NCBI GenBank assembly: GCA_000437275.1
Contig: FR899730.1
Location: forward strand, 45,837 to 109,836
Origin: Clostridium sp. CAG:411
Lineage (GTDB): Bacteria; Bacillota; Clostridia; Lachnospirales; Lachnospiraceae
Length of the DNA stretch: 64,000 nt
Reading direction: 5' to 3'
Shown one piece after another: positions 1 to 7,737 of this stretch. Position 1 is the first letter of the stretch; each line of letters opens with the position of its first letter. Below the pieces are notes generated by a model that was not told the origin of the DNA, did not search any database, and was given only the letters and a program-made list of their open reading frames with translations. The position numbers and the translations under genes are program-made.

Positions 1-69
1 CGTTATTACAAAGAATATCGTTCGGCAGGAATTTGGTTGTATGCGGATAGTTATAAAAATAGTATGTAG
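1..69 (+). CDS. C-terminal tail of an unidentified gene
   Basis: Frame 1 is open from the window edge to TAG at 67-69 and gives 22 residues rich in Tyr (RYYKEYRSAGIW...). The codon use looks coding, and the frame ends 18 bases before the converging response regulator gene. The piece is too short to assign a family. It could also be a chance open frame. Confidence 0.35.
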   Translation, partial: RYYKEYRSAGIWLYADSYKNSM

Positions 70-87
70 GATTGCATGTTGCCTGAC

Positions 88-780
88 TTATTTGGATTTA
101 AAACAGTAGCCTTTCGACCACACACTTTCAATCAACGTAGAGCAACCTGTATAAGTTTCTAATTTTTTTCTAAGACGACTTACATTAACCATGATGGAAC
201 GTCTGTCACTGTCAAGGTAAGAACCCCATACTGCCGTTCCAATTTCTTCAAAGGTACAAGTTTTACCAACATTCTGCGCTAAAAATGAAAGTAGGTCAAA
301 CTCTTTATTCGACAGTGGGATATCGGTTTCCTGCCAAGTAACCTTATGAGCCAGCAAATGGATACAAAGGGGCGGAAACTCCAAAACAGAAGAATTGTCC
401 TCCTTTGCTTTCATTTGTTGGCTTCGTCTGATATTTACCTCAATACGTGCCGCCAGTTCTCTTAAACTGTAAGGTTTTATCATATAATCATCTGCACCAG
501 ATAATAATCCAGTGATTCGATCTTCTTCTGTAACTTTACCAGATAAAAAGATAATAGGAACATCAGAAAAACTGCGAATGGTTTTGCAAAAAGTAAAGCC
601 ATCTGTTTCGGGTAACATAACATCCAAAATGATACAGGAGAACGTGTTACTTTTGATATATCGCATTGCTTCTTTGGCAGAAGCGGCAATAGCAACTAAG
701 TATCCTGCATCTTCAAAATAGGATTTGTTCATTTCTAACACTTCAGTATCATCATCAACCAATAAAATCTTATGCTTCAT
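88..780 (-). CDS. OmpR/PhoB-family response regulator
   Basis: This is a two-component response regulator of 230 residues, the usual length for the OmpR family. The N-terminal receiver domain (about 1-115) shows the acidic cluster D9-D11, the phospho-acceptor D53 in ILDVMLPETDG, Ser80 at the switch position, and K102 in the IKPY motif. The C-terminal winged-helix domain (about 130-228) ends with a typical RKKLE...SVWSKGYCF wing. No histidine kinase is next to it in the window, so the partner is unknown. The gene diverges from the lasso-type operon, and its promoter shares bases with that operon's promoter. A role in controlling the operon is therefore plausible but not shown. Confidence 0.93.
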   Translation of the reverse strand: MKHKILLVDDDTEVLEMNKSYFEDAGYLVAIAASAKEAMRYIKSNTFSCIILDVMLPETDGFTFCKTIRSFSDVPIIFLSGKVTEEDRITGLLSGADDYMIKPYSLRELAARIEVNIRRSQQMKAKEDNSSVLEFPPLCIHLLAHKVTWQETDIPLSNKEFDLLSFLAQNVGKTCTFEEIGTAVWGSYLDSDRRSIMVNVSRLRKKLETYTGCSTLIESVWSKGYCFKSK

Positions 781-822
781 ATAATCAGCCCCTTAAAAAT
801 AAAATATGGTACTTCTTATTTT

Positions 823-852
823 ATTATATATTATTTTTGTTTTCATTGACAA
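823..852 (-). promoter_or_regulatory. Promoter of the response regulator gene
   Basis: On the minus strand TTGTCA (complement of 847-852) and TATAAT (complement of 823-828) are separated by 18 bases, a good SigA-type promoter 43 bases before the gene. Its -35 box lies on the same bases as the -35 box of the plus-strand promoter. Confidence 0.7.
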
Positions 853-874
853 TTGTTTTTGCAAAAATTATAAT
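846..874 (+). promoter_or_regulatory. SigA-type promoter of the lasso-type operon
   Basis: TTGACA (846-851), a 17-base spacer and TATAAT (869-874) form a perfect consensus promoter. The leader of about 85 bases holds a 7-bp hairpin with a three-base loop at 918-934 (CCGTTTG / CAAGCGG), whose role is unknown. Just after the -10 box lies TATAGTTATTTTTAGTTTTAAC, two loosely similar 11-base units that could be a response-regulator site; that reading is weak. Confidence 0.85.
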
Positions 875-968
875 AAAAAGGATTATAGTTATTTTTAGTT
901 TTAACGAAAATACGTGTCCGTTTGCTTCAAGCGGCAGGAAAAATGTAAAACTTATGGGGGAATGAAAA

Positions 969-2864
969 ATGTCTGCTGTGTATGGAATGTGTCATTGGGA
1001 AAATTTGGAATATGAATCACAAATAAAAAAGATGGAATCCGCATTATATCCATATAAAATTGATCGTTATAATACGGAGGAGATGGGGATTGCCGAATTT
1101 GGTTGTGGCATTCAGCATTTTACGCAAGAGGCAGAACGTGAAATATTGCCATTTAAAGATGAGAGACAGGGAATACTTATGACTGCAGATGTTGTTTTGG
1201 ACAATCGTGCAGAATTGATGCGTCAATTAGGGGTCAGTAACCCTGGTGTAGCAGACGGAGAACTGGTATATTTGGCATACTCAAAGTGGGGAGAAGAATT
1301 TGTAAAACTACTTCGTGGCGTGTTTGCAATTGCCATTTATGATATGCAGAAAAATATTTTGTTTCTGTATACGGACCATACAGGAAGTAGAGCCGTAAAT
1401 TATTACAATGGAAAAGAAGGTTTTGCCTTTGCTACGACATTTTCTTGTATTTTAAAAGCATTTCCTCAGATCAGATATAATGAAAAATGGATTACTGCCT
1501 GTGAAGCAACAATTTCACCAGACATGGAAATCTTTAGGGAGATTACACCCTATGAAGGTATCTTTCAACTGGAGGCAGGAACTTATCTGAGAGTTTCTGA
1601 GCATGAATGGGAGAAAAAAGTGTATTGGGAACCCTTGAAGAAAAAGGAAAAACTACCATTTGAGGATACCCACTGCCGAGAGATTTTCCGTTCGACATAT
1701 GAACAGTGCGTAAAAGATGTGTTGCGTTCCAGAAAAAATACAGGAATAATGGTCAGCAGTGGATTAGACTCTACAGGGGTAGCCTGTATTGCTGCAAATC
1801 AACTGAATAAAGAAGGGAAAAAACTGTATGGATATACTTCCGTTCCAGATGGGGAGTTTCAAAGCAAAGATAAGTATTCAATTGCCAATGAAGCTTGGGG
1901 AGCAGAAGAAATTAAAAAGCAACATGCCAATTTTCAGGTGAATTTAGTTCCCTGTGCTGGAATGGACGGTTTGACAAAGTTAGAAGAATTGACACCGTTA
2001 TTAGAGATTCCTACGAAATCAGCCCCAAATGTTATGTGGATTGATGAGATTTACAAACAGTGTCGGGAGCAGGAATGTTATATTTTGTTAAAAGGGCAAA
2101 ATGGGAATGCGACAGTTTCTTATGGAAAAATATTAACGAATTTGTTTTACCAGATGAAGCATTTTCATTTTCTTAAGGCTGGAAAAGAGAGAAAGGCATT
2201 TGCAAAGATGATGGGAGTATCGGAAAAAAGGATTATAAAAGCGTTTTTTAAAGAATGGATACAAAATCATCAAACAGAAGACTATGTGGATAGAACCATA
2301 TTACATAATGATTTAGTTGAAAAATATGAAATAAATAATGCAATCAATGCTATGGTTCATAACTCAGGAGGCGGGATCTTAGATAATGAAGTGCAGATGC
2401 GCAATTTTATGTTTGATTATATTAACTTTGCACAACTAGGGCTTTACGATACTCGTTTTTCTCTGATACATGGAGTGTTAGTGAGAGATCCAACAAAGGA
2501 TAAAAGAATGATAGAGCTTTGTCTTAGTCTTCCAATCGAGTGTTTTGTTCATAATGGAGTGGAACGCAGGCTTTCAAGAGAATATATGCAGGGAATTATT
2601 CCAGATAAAATTACAGGGATGATTCATCATAGAGGAGAACAAAGCGCAGATTTTATGGAACGAATGAAGCGAAATAAAGAAAAAAATAATGAACAAATTG
2701 AGAGACTATGTAAAAATAAGCAATTATTCTCCTATATAGATCAACAAAAACTGGAAGTTTTATTGCATAAGTATGAGCAGAAGGAAAAACAGAGGGATGA
2801 ATTTTCGCTGTATGCATTATTGCTCAATGTATGTTCATTATCCATTTTCTTGGAAAAAAGATAG
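969..2864 (+). CDS. Lasso-peptide-cyclase-type asparagine synthetase homologue (protein C)
   Basis: A 631-residue asparagine synthetase-like protein. The N-terminal half (about 1-230) resembles the glutamine amidotransferase fold but starts Met-Ser, so the catalytic Cys2 needed for glutaminase activity is missing, as in lasso cyclases of the McjC/PadeC kind. The synthetase half has the PPi-loop SSGLDST at 263-269, which binds ATP. In lasso biosynthesis such enzymes adenylate an Asp or Glu side chain of the precursor and close the macrolactam. The HprK-like protein, a small precursor, and PqqD-like and B2 proteins all follow, which supports this role over ordinary asparagine synthesis. The start at 969 follows GGGGG with normal spacing. 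Confidence 0.87.
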   Translation: MSAVYGMCHWENLEYESQIKKMESALYPYKIDRYNTEEMGIAEFGCGIQHFTQEAEREILPFKDERQGILMTADVVLDNRAELMRQLGVSNPGVADGELVYLAYSKWGEEFVKLLRGVFAIAIYDMQKNILFLYTDHTGSRAVNYYNGKEGFAFATTFSCILKAFPQIRYNEKWITACEATISPDMEIFREITPYEGIFQLEAGTYLRVSEHEWEKKVYWEPLKKKEKLPFEDTHCREIFRSTYEQCVKDVLRSRKNTGIMVSSGLDSTGVACIAANQLNKEGKKLYGYTSVPDGEFQSKDKYSIANEAWGAEEIKKQHANFQVNLVPCAGMDGLTKLEELTPLLEIPTKSAPNVMWIDEIYKQCREQECYILLKGQNGNATVSYGKILTNLFYQMKHFHFLKAGKERKAFAKMMGVSEKRIIKAFFKEWIQNHQTEDYVDRTILHNDLVEKYEINNAINAMVHNSGGGILDNEVQMRNFMFDYINFAQLGLYDTRFSLIHGVLVRDPTKDKRMIELCLSLPIECFVHNGVERRLSREYMQGIIPDKITGMIHHRGEQSADFMERMKRNKEKNNEQIERLCKNKQLFSYIDQQKLEVLLHKYEQKEKQRDEFSLYALLLNVCSLSIFLEKR

Positions 2865-2889
2865 GGAGATAATATATGGGGGAATGTGT

Positions 2890-3789
2890 ATGAAATATTA
2901 TAAAATTTTTGGCTATGTAGTGAAAAGTGCGTTTGAGATACAGGAAGCAGTAGAAGTTAAGGAACAGGACTGGGATGTACTTGTCGAGTTGGGGCTTCCT
3001 CCTACAGAAGTAAAAGATGCACTCCAAAAAGGGGAGACTTGCAGAGTAGACCGTAAAATAGCTTGGTTTTACATGCGAGAGATAGGTATGTATTATATTG
3101 AACAGGGAAGGCATATTATAATATGGAAAGAAAGTGAACAGATGACAACACTGGTTCGAAACTATCATTTATTAGGTTCTGCATTTTCTTTACTTATGTT
3201 TCAAAGAGAAGTGATCCCTATGCATAGTGGAACCGTGGAGATTGCTGGAAAGGCGGTTGTGTTGCTCGGTGGTTCGGGAGCAGGAAAGTCAACCACAAGT
3301 ATGCTCTTAAGGCAGCAGGGAGGAAAGTTTGTTTCCGATGATATTACACCATTGAAATTGAAAGAGGGAAAGGTGATGGTATCTCCTGCGTTTCCTGTAC
3401 AAAGATTATGTAGAGATGCTGCACTTCGTCAGGGGATTGATTTGGAAGAACTGACCTATATCAATCCAGAGAAGGATAAATATGCCATGTTTTTGAAGGA
3501 AGGCTATTGTGTGAATGATATGCCATTGGGGATGATTGTAGAATTAACTTTGACCTATGGAAAAGAGCTGCAATTTAGAGAAATAACAGGCATTGAGAAA
3601 TTGAAACTGGTCTATCGAAACGTGTTTCAGGGCTTTATGCTTGATGTAATGGGAATTACAGAAAAAATGCACAGGACCGTTTATGAGGTGGCACAGCAGA
3701 TTCCTGTTTATCAGGTAATTCGCCCGGTAGAGGGATATTATTCTGATCAGGTTGTGGACTGGATAACAACAATGTTACAAAATTGTTAG
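2890..3789 (+). CDS. HPr-kinase-like protein of a lasso-type cluster
   Basis: A 299-residue P-loop protein similar to the kinase domain of HprK and to the lasso-tailoring kinases PadeK and ThcoK. Walker A is GGSGAGKST at 127-135 and an SDD motif lies at 149-151. The first 90 or so residues are not HprK-like. The start at 2890 is preceded by GGGGG with 7 bases spacing (2884 is an in-frame alternative); the frame opens further upstream but would overlap the cyclase gene. Family members phosphorylate the C-terminal Ser of the lasso precursor. The precursor here ends in Lys, so the target is unclear. Confidence 0.85.
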   Translation: MKYYKIFGYVVKSAFEIQEAVEVKEQDWDVLVELGLPPTEVKDALQKGETCRVDRKIAWFYMREIGMYYIEQGRHIIIWKESEQMTTLVRNYHLLGSAFSLLMFQREVIPMHSGTVEIAGKAVVLLGGSGAGKSTTSMLLRQQGGKFVSDDITPLKLKEGKVMVSPAFPVQRLCRDAALRQGIDLEELTYINPEKDKYAMFLKEGYCVNDMPLGMIVELTLTYGKELQFREITGIEKLKLVYRNVFQGFMLDVMGITEKMHRTVYEVAQQIPVYQVIRPVEGYYSDQVVDWITTMLQNC

Positions 3790-3857
3790 AAAGGTTTACA
3801 AAGGAATGAAAGAGTGCTACCCTATAGAAGAAGAAAAGATGAATAGGAGGAATTGAA

Positions 3858-4037
3858 ATGAAGAAGTGGAATAATCCTGAAGTGGTTTCATTGGATATGA
3901 GCTGTACAGCACAGGGAAAACATATTTGTGAAAAGTTTGATGAGATTAGAGTGGATCAGAATGGTAATTATTGGGCAGGTTTCTGCAGTGGTGAAGACTC
4001 TAAGCCTACTCCATCTGGAGAAGTTATTGTTAAATAA
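3858..4037 (+). CDS. Lasso-type RiPP precursor peptide (protein A)
   Basis: A 59-residue peptide behind a strong site (AGGAGG, spacing about 7). The leader looks like the paeninodin family: KKW..PEV..LD..CT, with Thr17 as the likely conserved leader threonine. Several core starts are possible: Gly20 would give a nine-residue ring to Asp28, Ala18 an eight-residue ring to Glu25, and Gln19 (Thr at -2) a seven-residue ring to Glu25. Cys24 falls in the ring and Cys43 in the tail, so a disulfide across the lasso is possible. The core is about 40 residues, much longer than the usual 15-26, and ends GEVIVK rather than in Ser. It sits between kinase and PqqD-like genes, which is the expected position. 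Ring type and cleavage site are inference. Confidence 0.8.
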   Translation: MKKWNNPEVVSLDMSCTAQGKHICEKFDEIRVDQNGNYWAGFCSGEDSKPTPSGEVIVK

Positions 4038-4062
4038 TTGCAAATAACATAGGACTGATACA

Positions 4063-4097
4063 AAAGGCCGCAGCATATAATGTTGTGGTCTTTCTTT
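4063..4097 (+). terminator. Attenuator-type hairpin behind the precursor gene
   Basis: AAAGGCCGCAGCAT (4063-4076) pairs with 4080-4093 over 14 bp, with three G-U pairs and a 3-base loop, followed by CTTTG. The U-tract is short, so partial read-through is likely. This would raise precursor mRNA relative to the downstream genes. Confidence 0.6.
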
Positions 4098-4203
4098 GTA
4101 CGATGAATGTGGAGAAAAGATGTGATTGGGCTATTAAAAATATTATTTTGAGTGAAAAAGTTTTAATGGTTTAATTGTTTTTTGGAGAATCTTTACATTT
4201 TTC

Positions 4204-4231
4204 TTGCAATTATCCCAAAAAAAAGTATAAT
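4204..4231 (+). promoter_or_regulatory. Internal promoter before the PqqD-like gene
   Basis: TTGCAA (4204-4209), 16 bases, TATAAT (4226-4231). It lies in the 282-base gap 4038-4319, which has no convincing gene, and would supply transcript for B1, B2 and the polysaccharide genes independently of the first promoter. Confidence 0.65.
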
Positions 4232-4319
4232 AAAGAATAGGAGAGAAACGTAAAAGAAACAGAATGATATTCGGGATAAAAAGAGTGAGTTGAAATGATT
4301 TTGAAAGGAAGATGATGGA

Positions 4320-4598
4320 ATGATTAAGAGAGAGGGAAGGGTCAAGATTAAAAATATGCCAAACGTAACAGAGTTGGCAGGGGAAAAGGTTATGGTAGAC
4401 TTTACGCATGGAAAGTATTTCATGCTCAAAGGTGTTGGAAATGATATATGGGAAATGCTTGAGGATGAGATAGAGGTAGATTCCATAATCGAAAGATTAT
4501 TGCAAGAATATGAAGTAGAGGAAGAACAATGTGTAGGTTCTACAATTAAATTTTTAGAACAATTAGAAGAACTGGAATTTATAGAGGGAATTGTATGA
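4320..4598 (+). CDS. PqqD-like RiPP recognition protein (B1)
   Basis: A 92-residue PqqD-fold protein (RRE), the usual length for lasso B1 proteins. Family features are the N-terminal strands with GKYFMLKGVGNDIWEML (about 31-47) and the C-terminal helices with a Glu-rich end. B1 proteins bind the precursor leader and present it to the B2 peptidase. The stop overlaps the start of the next gene by four bases (ATGA type), as is typical for B1/B2 pairs. The start ATG at 4320 has GGAAG upstream. Confidence 0.88.
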   Translation: MIKREGRVKIKNMPNVTELAGEKVMVDFTHGKYFMLKGVGNDIWEMLEDEIEVDSIIERLLQEYEVEEEQCVGSTIKFLEQLEELEFIEGIV

Positions 4599-5023
4599 AT
4601 CTAGTCAAATACATAAAATACAATAAAAATCGTAAGATTACGTTGGAAGCTTGGATTTTTTGTATGTGGTATCGATTTGTGATATTTCATATTCCAATGA
4701 AATTTTTGGAAAAACACTTAGGGGTTCGAGATGGGGAAAGTCCTATGGAAGTGCAAAGATGTGATTATTATTGGGCAACGAGAGTTTCCTATGAGGTGAA
4801 CCGAATTGCAGATAAAACACCATGGGACAGTAAGTGCTTTGTAAGAGCATTGGCAGCTAGAAGAATACTAAAACGTAGAAATGTAAAGACTACATTATAC
4901 TTAGGTGTAGGAATGGAAGATGGAAAGCAGATGATTGCACATGCGTGGCTTCGATGTGGTTCTTTTTATGTAACCGGTGGAACTGGTGAAGAGTTTGCCA
5001 TGGTCGCAAAGTTTAGAAATTGA
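4595..5023 (+). CDS. Lasso peptide biosynthesis B2 peptidase (transglutaminase fold)
   Basis: A 142-residue protein of the transglutaminase-core family used as leader peptidase in lasso biosynthesis. The catalytic Cys81 lies in WDSKCFVRALAARRIL and His116 in IAHAWLRCG. The third catalytic acidic residue is not obvious: the expected place after the His reads FYVTGG. I believe similar Firmicute B2 proteins share this. The gene overlaps the PqqD-like gene by four bases, which implies translational coupling. No lasso ABC exporter gene follows. Confidence 0.9.
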   Translation: MNLVKYIKYNKNRKITLEAWIFCMWYRFVIFHIPMKFLEKHLGVRDGESPMEVQRCDYYWATRVSYEVNRIADKTPWDSKCFVRALAARRILKRRNVKTTLYLGVGMEDGKQMIAHAWLRCGSFYVTGGTGEEFAMVAKFRN

Positions 5024-5161
5024 TTTTGCACCATGGCATTTTTGGTATTATGATAAAATGACAAATAAACAGATTAAGATGCAGGGAGAAAAATGGGTTC
5101 CTTGATAAGCGGACGGTTCTGTTATTGAGAATATATTCATGAGTGAAAGGACAGAGGATTT

Positions 5162-6100
5162 ATGAATTTATATATACGGAGGAAAAAAGAAAGAAAAGTA
5201 AGTATGCTTGTGATTTTGTTGTTTTTTATAAGTATATTTAGTGGATGCATTTGGGGAAAGTTCCCTAAAACTGTATATGCAGCAGGTAATCGTATTGTTA
5301 TTGATTCTTACAATATTGAAAAAGGAGATTTTACTCTGGGTTCTACAGCGACCATTGCTTTTAAATTAAAAAATATAGGTGGTTCTGTTAATATGAAAAA
5401 TATTTATATTCAAATGAGTTCTAATAGTGGAATTACACCTGTATATGGAGAAAGCAATCAAAAATATGTAGATATGCTGGATGCAGGCAGAACTGTGGAA
5501 GTGGTGTTTAAGGTAGATGTGCCTACTACTATTGAGACAGAAAAGGCAGAAGTAATGTTAAAAATAGAATATGAAAATGCAAAAGGTGAGGACAAATCTA
5601 ATCAGGCTACGGTATATATACCAATCAAAAATACAGGTGAATTGGAAATAAACAATGTATCCGTTGCGGACAGTGCAAAAGTAGGAGCAAAAACATTAAT
5701 CAGTGTAAGTTATGCAAATGGCAGCGATATAACCTTGAGAGATGCGGTAATAAAGATAGAAGGAAACATAGAGGATGAGGGAACTTCTGTGGAACTTGGA
5801 AATATAGAAACAGGTATTTCTAAATATAAAGATATGTACGTTACTTTTACAAAAACAGGGGAACAACCGGTAGAGTTAACCATATCTTATAAAGATGCTG
5901 AAGGAAAGACCATTACCAAAGAAGTATGCAATGAGACGGTAAACGTAATGGCAGCAGATCAGGTAATAGAAGATACGGATGATAATACACAGGTACAAAC
6001 AAACGACAAATTGAAAAAAAATATTTTAAAAATCCTTGTTTTATTCGCTATTGTTGGAGTGTGTGTTGGTATTTTTAGAGATTGGAAGAAAAGAGAATAA
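5162..6100 (+). CDS. Membrane-anchored CARDB/COG1361-like surface protein
   Basis: A 312-residue exported protein. A basic start and hydrophobic stretch (about 15-28, ending IFSGC) form the signal; Cys29 is a weak lipobox, and TVYA-AG near residue 40 could be a signal peptidase site. The body (about 45-270) holds two beta-sandwich repeats resembling CARDB/S-layer-like domains (IAFKLKNIGG..., VSYANGSD...). A C-terminal membrane helix (about 285-303) ends in RDWKKRE, so most of the protein faces outside. It sits between the B2 gene and the Wzz-like gene. It may scaffold export or assembly, but its function is unknown. The 138-base gap before it holds no clear gene. Confidence 0.65.
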   Translation: MNLYIRRKKERKVSMLVILLFFISIFSGCIWGKFPKTVYAAGNRIVIDSYNIEKGDFTLGSTATIAFKLKNIGGSVNMKNIYIQMSSNSGITPVYGESNQKYVDMLDAGRTVEVVFKVDVPTTIETEKAEVMLKIEYENAKGEDKSNQATVYIPIKNTGELEINNVSVADSAKVGAKTLISVSYANGSDITLRDAVIKIEGNIEDEGTSVELGNIETGISKYKDMYVTFTKTGEQPVELTISYKDAEGKTITKEVCNETVNVMAADQVIEDTDDNTQVQTNDKLKKNILKILVLFAIVGVCVGIFRDWKKRE

Positions 6101-6169
6101 TTGGTATACGATAGTTTAAAATACACCCAGAGAAGGAATACCAAGGTGGATAAAGGAGGAATGCCATTT

Positions 6170-6835
6170 ATGGAAATGAAGATAAATATAAAGCGTTGTT
6201 TTTATGAATTGTGGAAAAAAAAGAAGCTGATTGCATTAATTGTTCTTTTAAGCTTTTTAGTAGGCATATACATGATGTTAGACGTGGAGGAAGTAGGAAA
6301 TTATTCAGCAACCGCATCCATTTATAGTATGCTTAATTATGGAACGGATGAGGGAACTTCTAGTAGTCAGAAGACTGGGCTTGATGAGTTTTCGGAAGTA
6401 GTAGGAAGTTCTAATGTTGCCAAAAGAGCTGTGGCGATGTTAGATATTGAGTGGATTACAGAGGCGAATATACAGTCGATGTACAATATATCCACCAGTG
6501 GAAACTTTTTATATGTATCTACCTATTCAAATGATAAGAATATTGCAGTAAGTGTGGCAAATGCAGTGGCAGAAGCTTTTGTGGTAGAGTATAAAAACTT
6601 AACAGGATTAGAAAATGTGCAGGTGTTTGAAAAGGCAGACCATGCCACTTATTATAGTGGAGATGCTACAAATCGAAAATTGACATTGATTATTTATACT
6701 GGGGTAGGCTTCTTTTTGATTTGTGTGTTAGTGGTGCTTCGCACGATATTTTCAGCTAAGGTACAAGATTATGGAGAATGTACGTTAGATGGAACGATAG
6801 AACTTCTGGGTGTGATACCGGAACAGGAAGAGTAA
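6170..6835 (+). CDS. Wzz/CapA-like polysaccharide chain-length protein
   Basis: A 221-residue polysaccharide co-polymerase of the Gram-positive CapA/YveK kind. It has a short cytoplasmic N-terminus, a first membrane helix (about 18-36), an extracellular domain, and a second helix (about 165-187) followed by a short cytoplasmic tail. Such proteins set polymer length with a partner BY-kinase, here the next gene 12 bases on. I chose ATG 6170 because GGAGG at 6155-6159 is 10 bases upstream; the frame opens further upstream, but those starts lack a site or lie too close to it. Confidence 0.85.
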   Translation: MEMKINIKRCFYELWKKKKLIALIVLLSFLVGIYMMLDVEEVGNYSATASIYSMLNYGTDEGTSSSQKTGLDEFSEVVGSSNVAKRAVAMLDIEWITEANIQSMYNISTSGNFLYVSTYSNDKNIAVSVANAVAEAFVVEYKNLTGLENVQVFEKADHATYYSGDATNRKLTLIIYTGVGFFLICVLVVLRTIFSAKVQDYGECTLDGTIELLGVIPEQEE

Positions 6836-6847
6836 GGAGGATTTAAA

Positions 6848-7711
6848 ATGAGTAATAAAACACTTCTGACGGTTTCTCTACCAGAGAATAGGCAGGTGGC
6901 AGATGAATATGACAAAATTGTAGTAAAAATGTATTTGCAACACCAGCATAATATGCAGAAATGCAAAGAGAGACAGCAGGATAATGATGTTATTTGTGAG
7001 CAGAACTGTTCTACATTTTTAATTTGTGGAACAGACCCTTCTGTTGGAACGAGCAGTGTAGCGTTACATTTGGCAGTAGGTTTGGCAAAATCAGGAAAAC
7101 ATGTGCTTCTTTTAGACATAGATATGAGAAGCAACAGACAAAAGAAGCTTGTGGGAAAAGATTGCGAACATACATTGGCAAATTACCTGATGGACGAATG
7201 TGCATTAGACGAGGCTATCGTTGAAACAACAATAGAGCATATGGATTTTATATCTGGGGGGATTGCGGTAGATCCAGTGCAGCTTTTGTGTTCCGCAAGA
7301 ATGAAAGGTTTTTTTGAAATTATTAAAAAGGAATATGATATGATATTGATGGATGTTCCTTCCATGGGGGCTTCGGCAGATGCAACTGCAGTTATGAATT
7401 ATTCAGATCAAATTATTCTGGTGGCTGCACCCTATAAGACATACAAAAAGCAGTTGATAGAAAGCTATGAGACGTTTCAAAAATATGGGGGAAATTTGCT
7501 TGGCGTTGTTGTCAATTGTGTGGACCGTTACGGTTATAAAGATTATATGAGAAATGCAGGTTACTATACAGAACACCAAAAGGAAACTTTGTTGGGAAAA
7601 ATAAAGAGGAAGCTTGAAAAAAAGCAGCAACAAGAGAAGCCAAAGGAAAAAAAGACGGAAGAAAGAAAAGTAGAGAAGAAAAAAGAAAATAAAAAGGGTC
7701 AGAAAAAATAG
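6848..7711 (+). CDS. CpsD/CapB-like P-loop protein with altered Walker A
   Basis: A 287-residue homologue of bacterial tyrosine kinases of the CpsD/CapB/EpsB family. Walker A' (LLLDIDMR, about 87-95) and Walker B (ILMDVPS) are present. The Walker A loop reads GTDPSVGTSS, with Thr68 (ACG) where the catalytic Lys normally stands. The C-terminus has no tyrosine cluster; it is a Lys/Glu-rich tail of about 45 residues (LEKKQQQEKPKEKK...). It may therefore be a non-catalytic or altered partner of the Wzz-like protein rather than an active kinase. A site with AAGGAGG precedes the start. Confidence 0.8.
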   Translation: MSNKTLLTVSLPENRQVADEYDKIVVKMYLQHQHNMQKCKERQQDNDVICEQNCSTFLICGTDPSVGTSSVALHLAVGLAKSGKHVLLLDIDMRSNRQKKLVGKDCEHTLANYLMDECALDEAIVETTIEHMDFISGGIAVDPVQLLCSARMKGFFEIIKKEYDMILMDVPSMGASADATAVMNYSDQIILVAAPYKTYKKQLIESYETFQKYGGNLLGVVVNCVDRYGYKDYMRNAGYYTEHQKETLLGKIKRKLEKKQQQEKPKEKKTEERKVEKKKENKKGQKK

Positions 7712-7737
7712 AGTCAAGCATAGGGGTGAGAAAATTT

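Noticed and set aside
2773..2889. An early start for the HprK-like protein overlapping the cyclase gene
   Set aside because: The extra residues have no ribosome site and no kinase-like sequence; ATG 2890 has GGGGG seven bases upstream.
4104..4175. A 23-residue frame in the gap after the precursor, as a second precursor
   Set aside because: It has no ribosome site, no leader motif and no core-like sequence.
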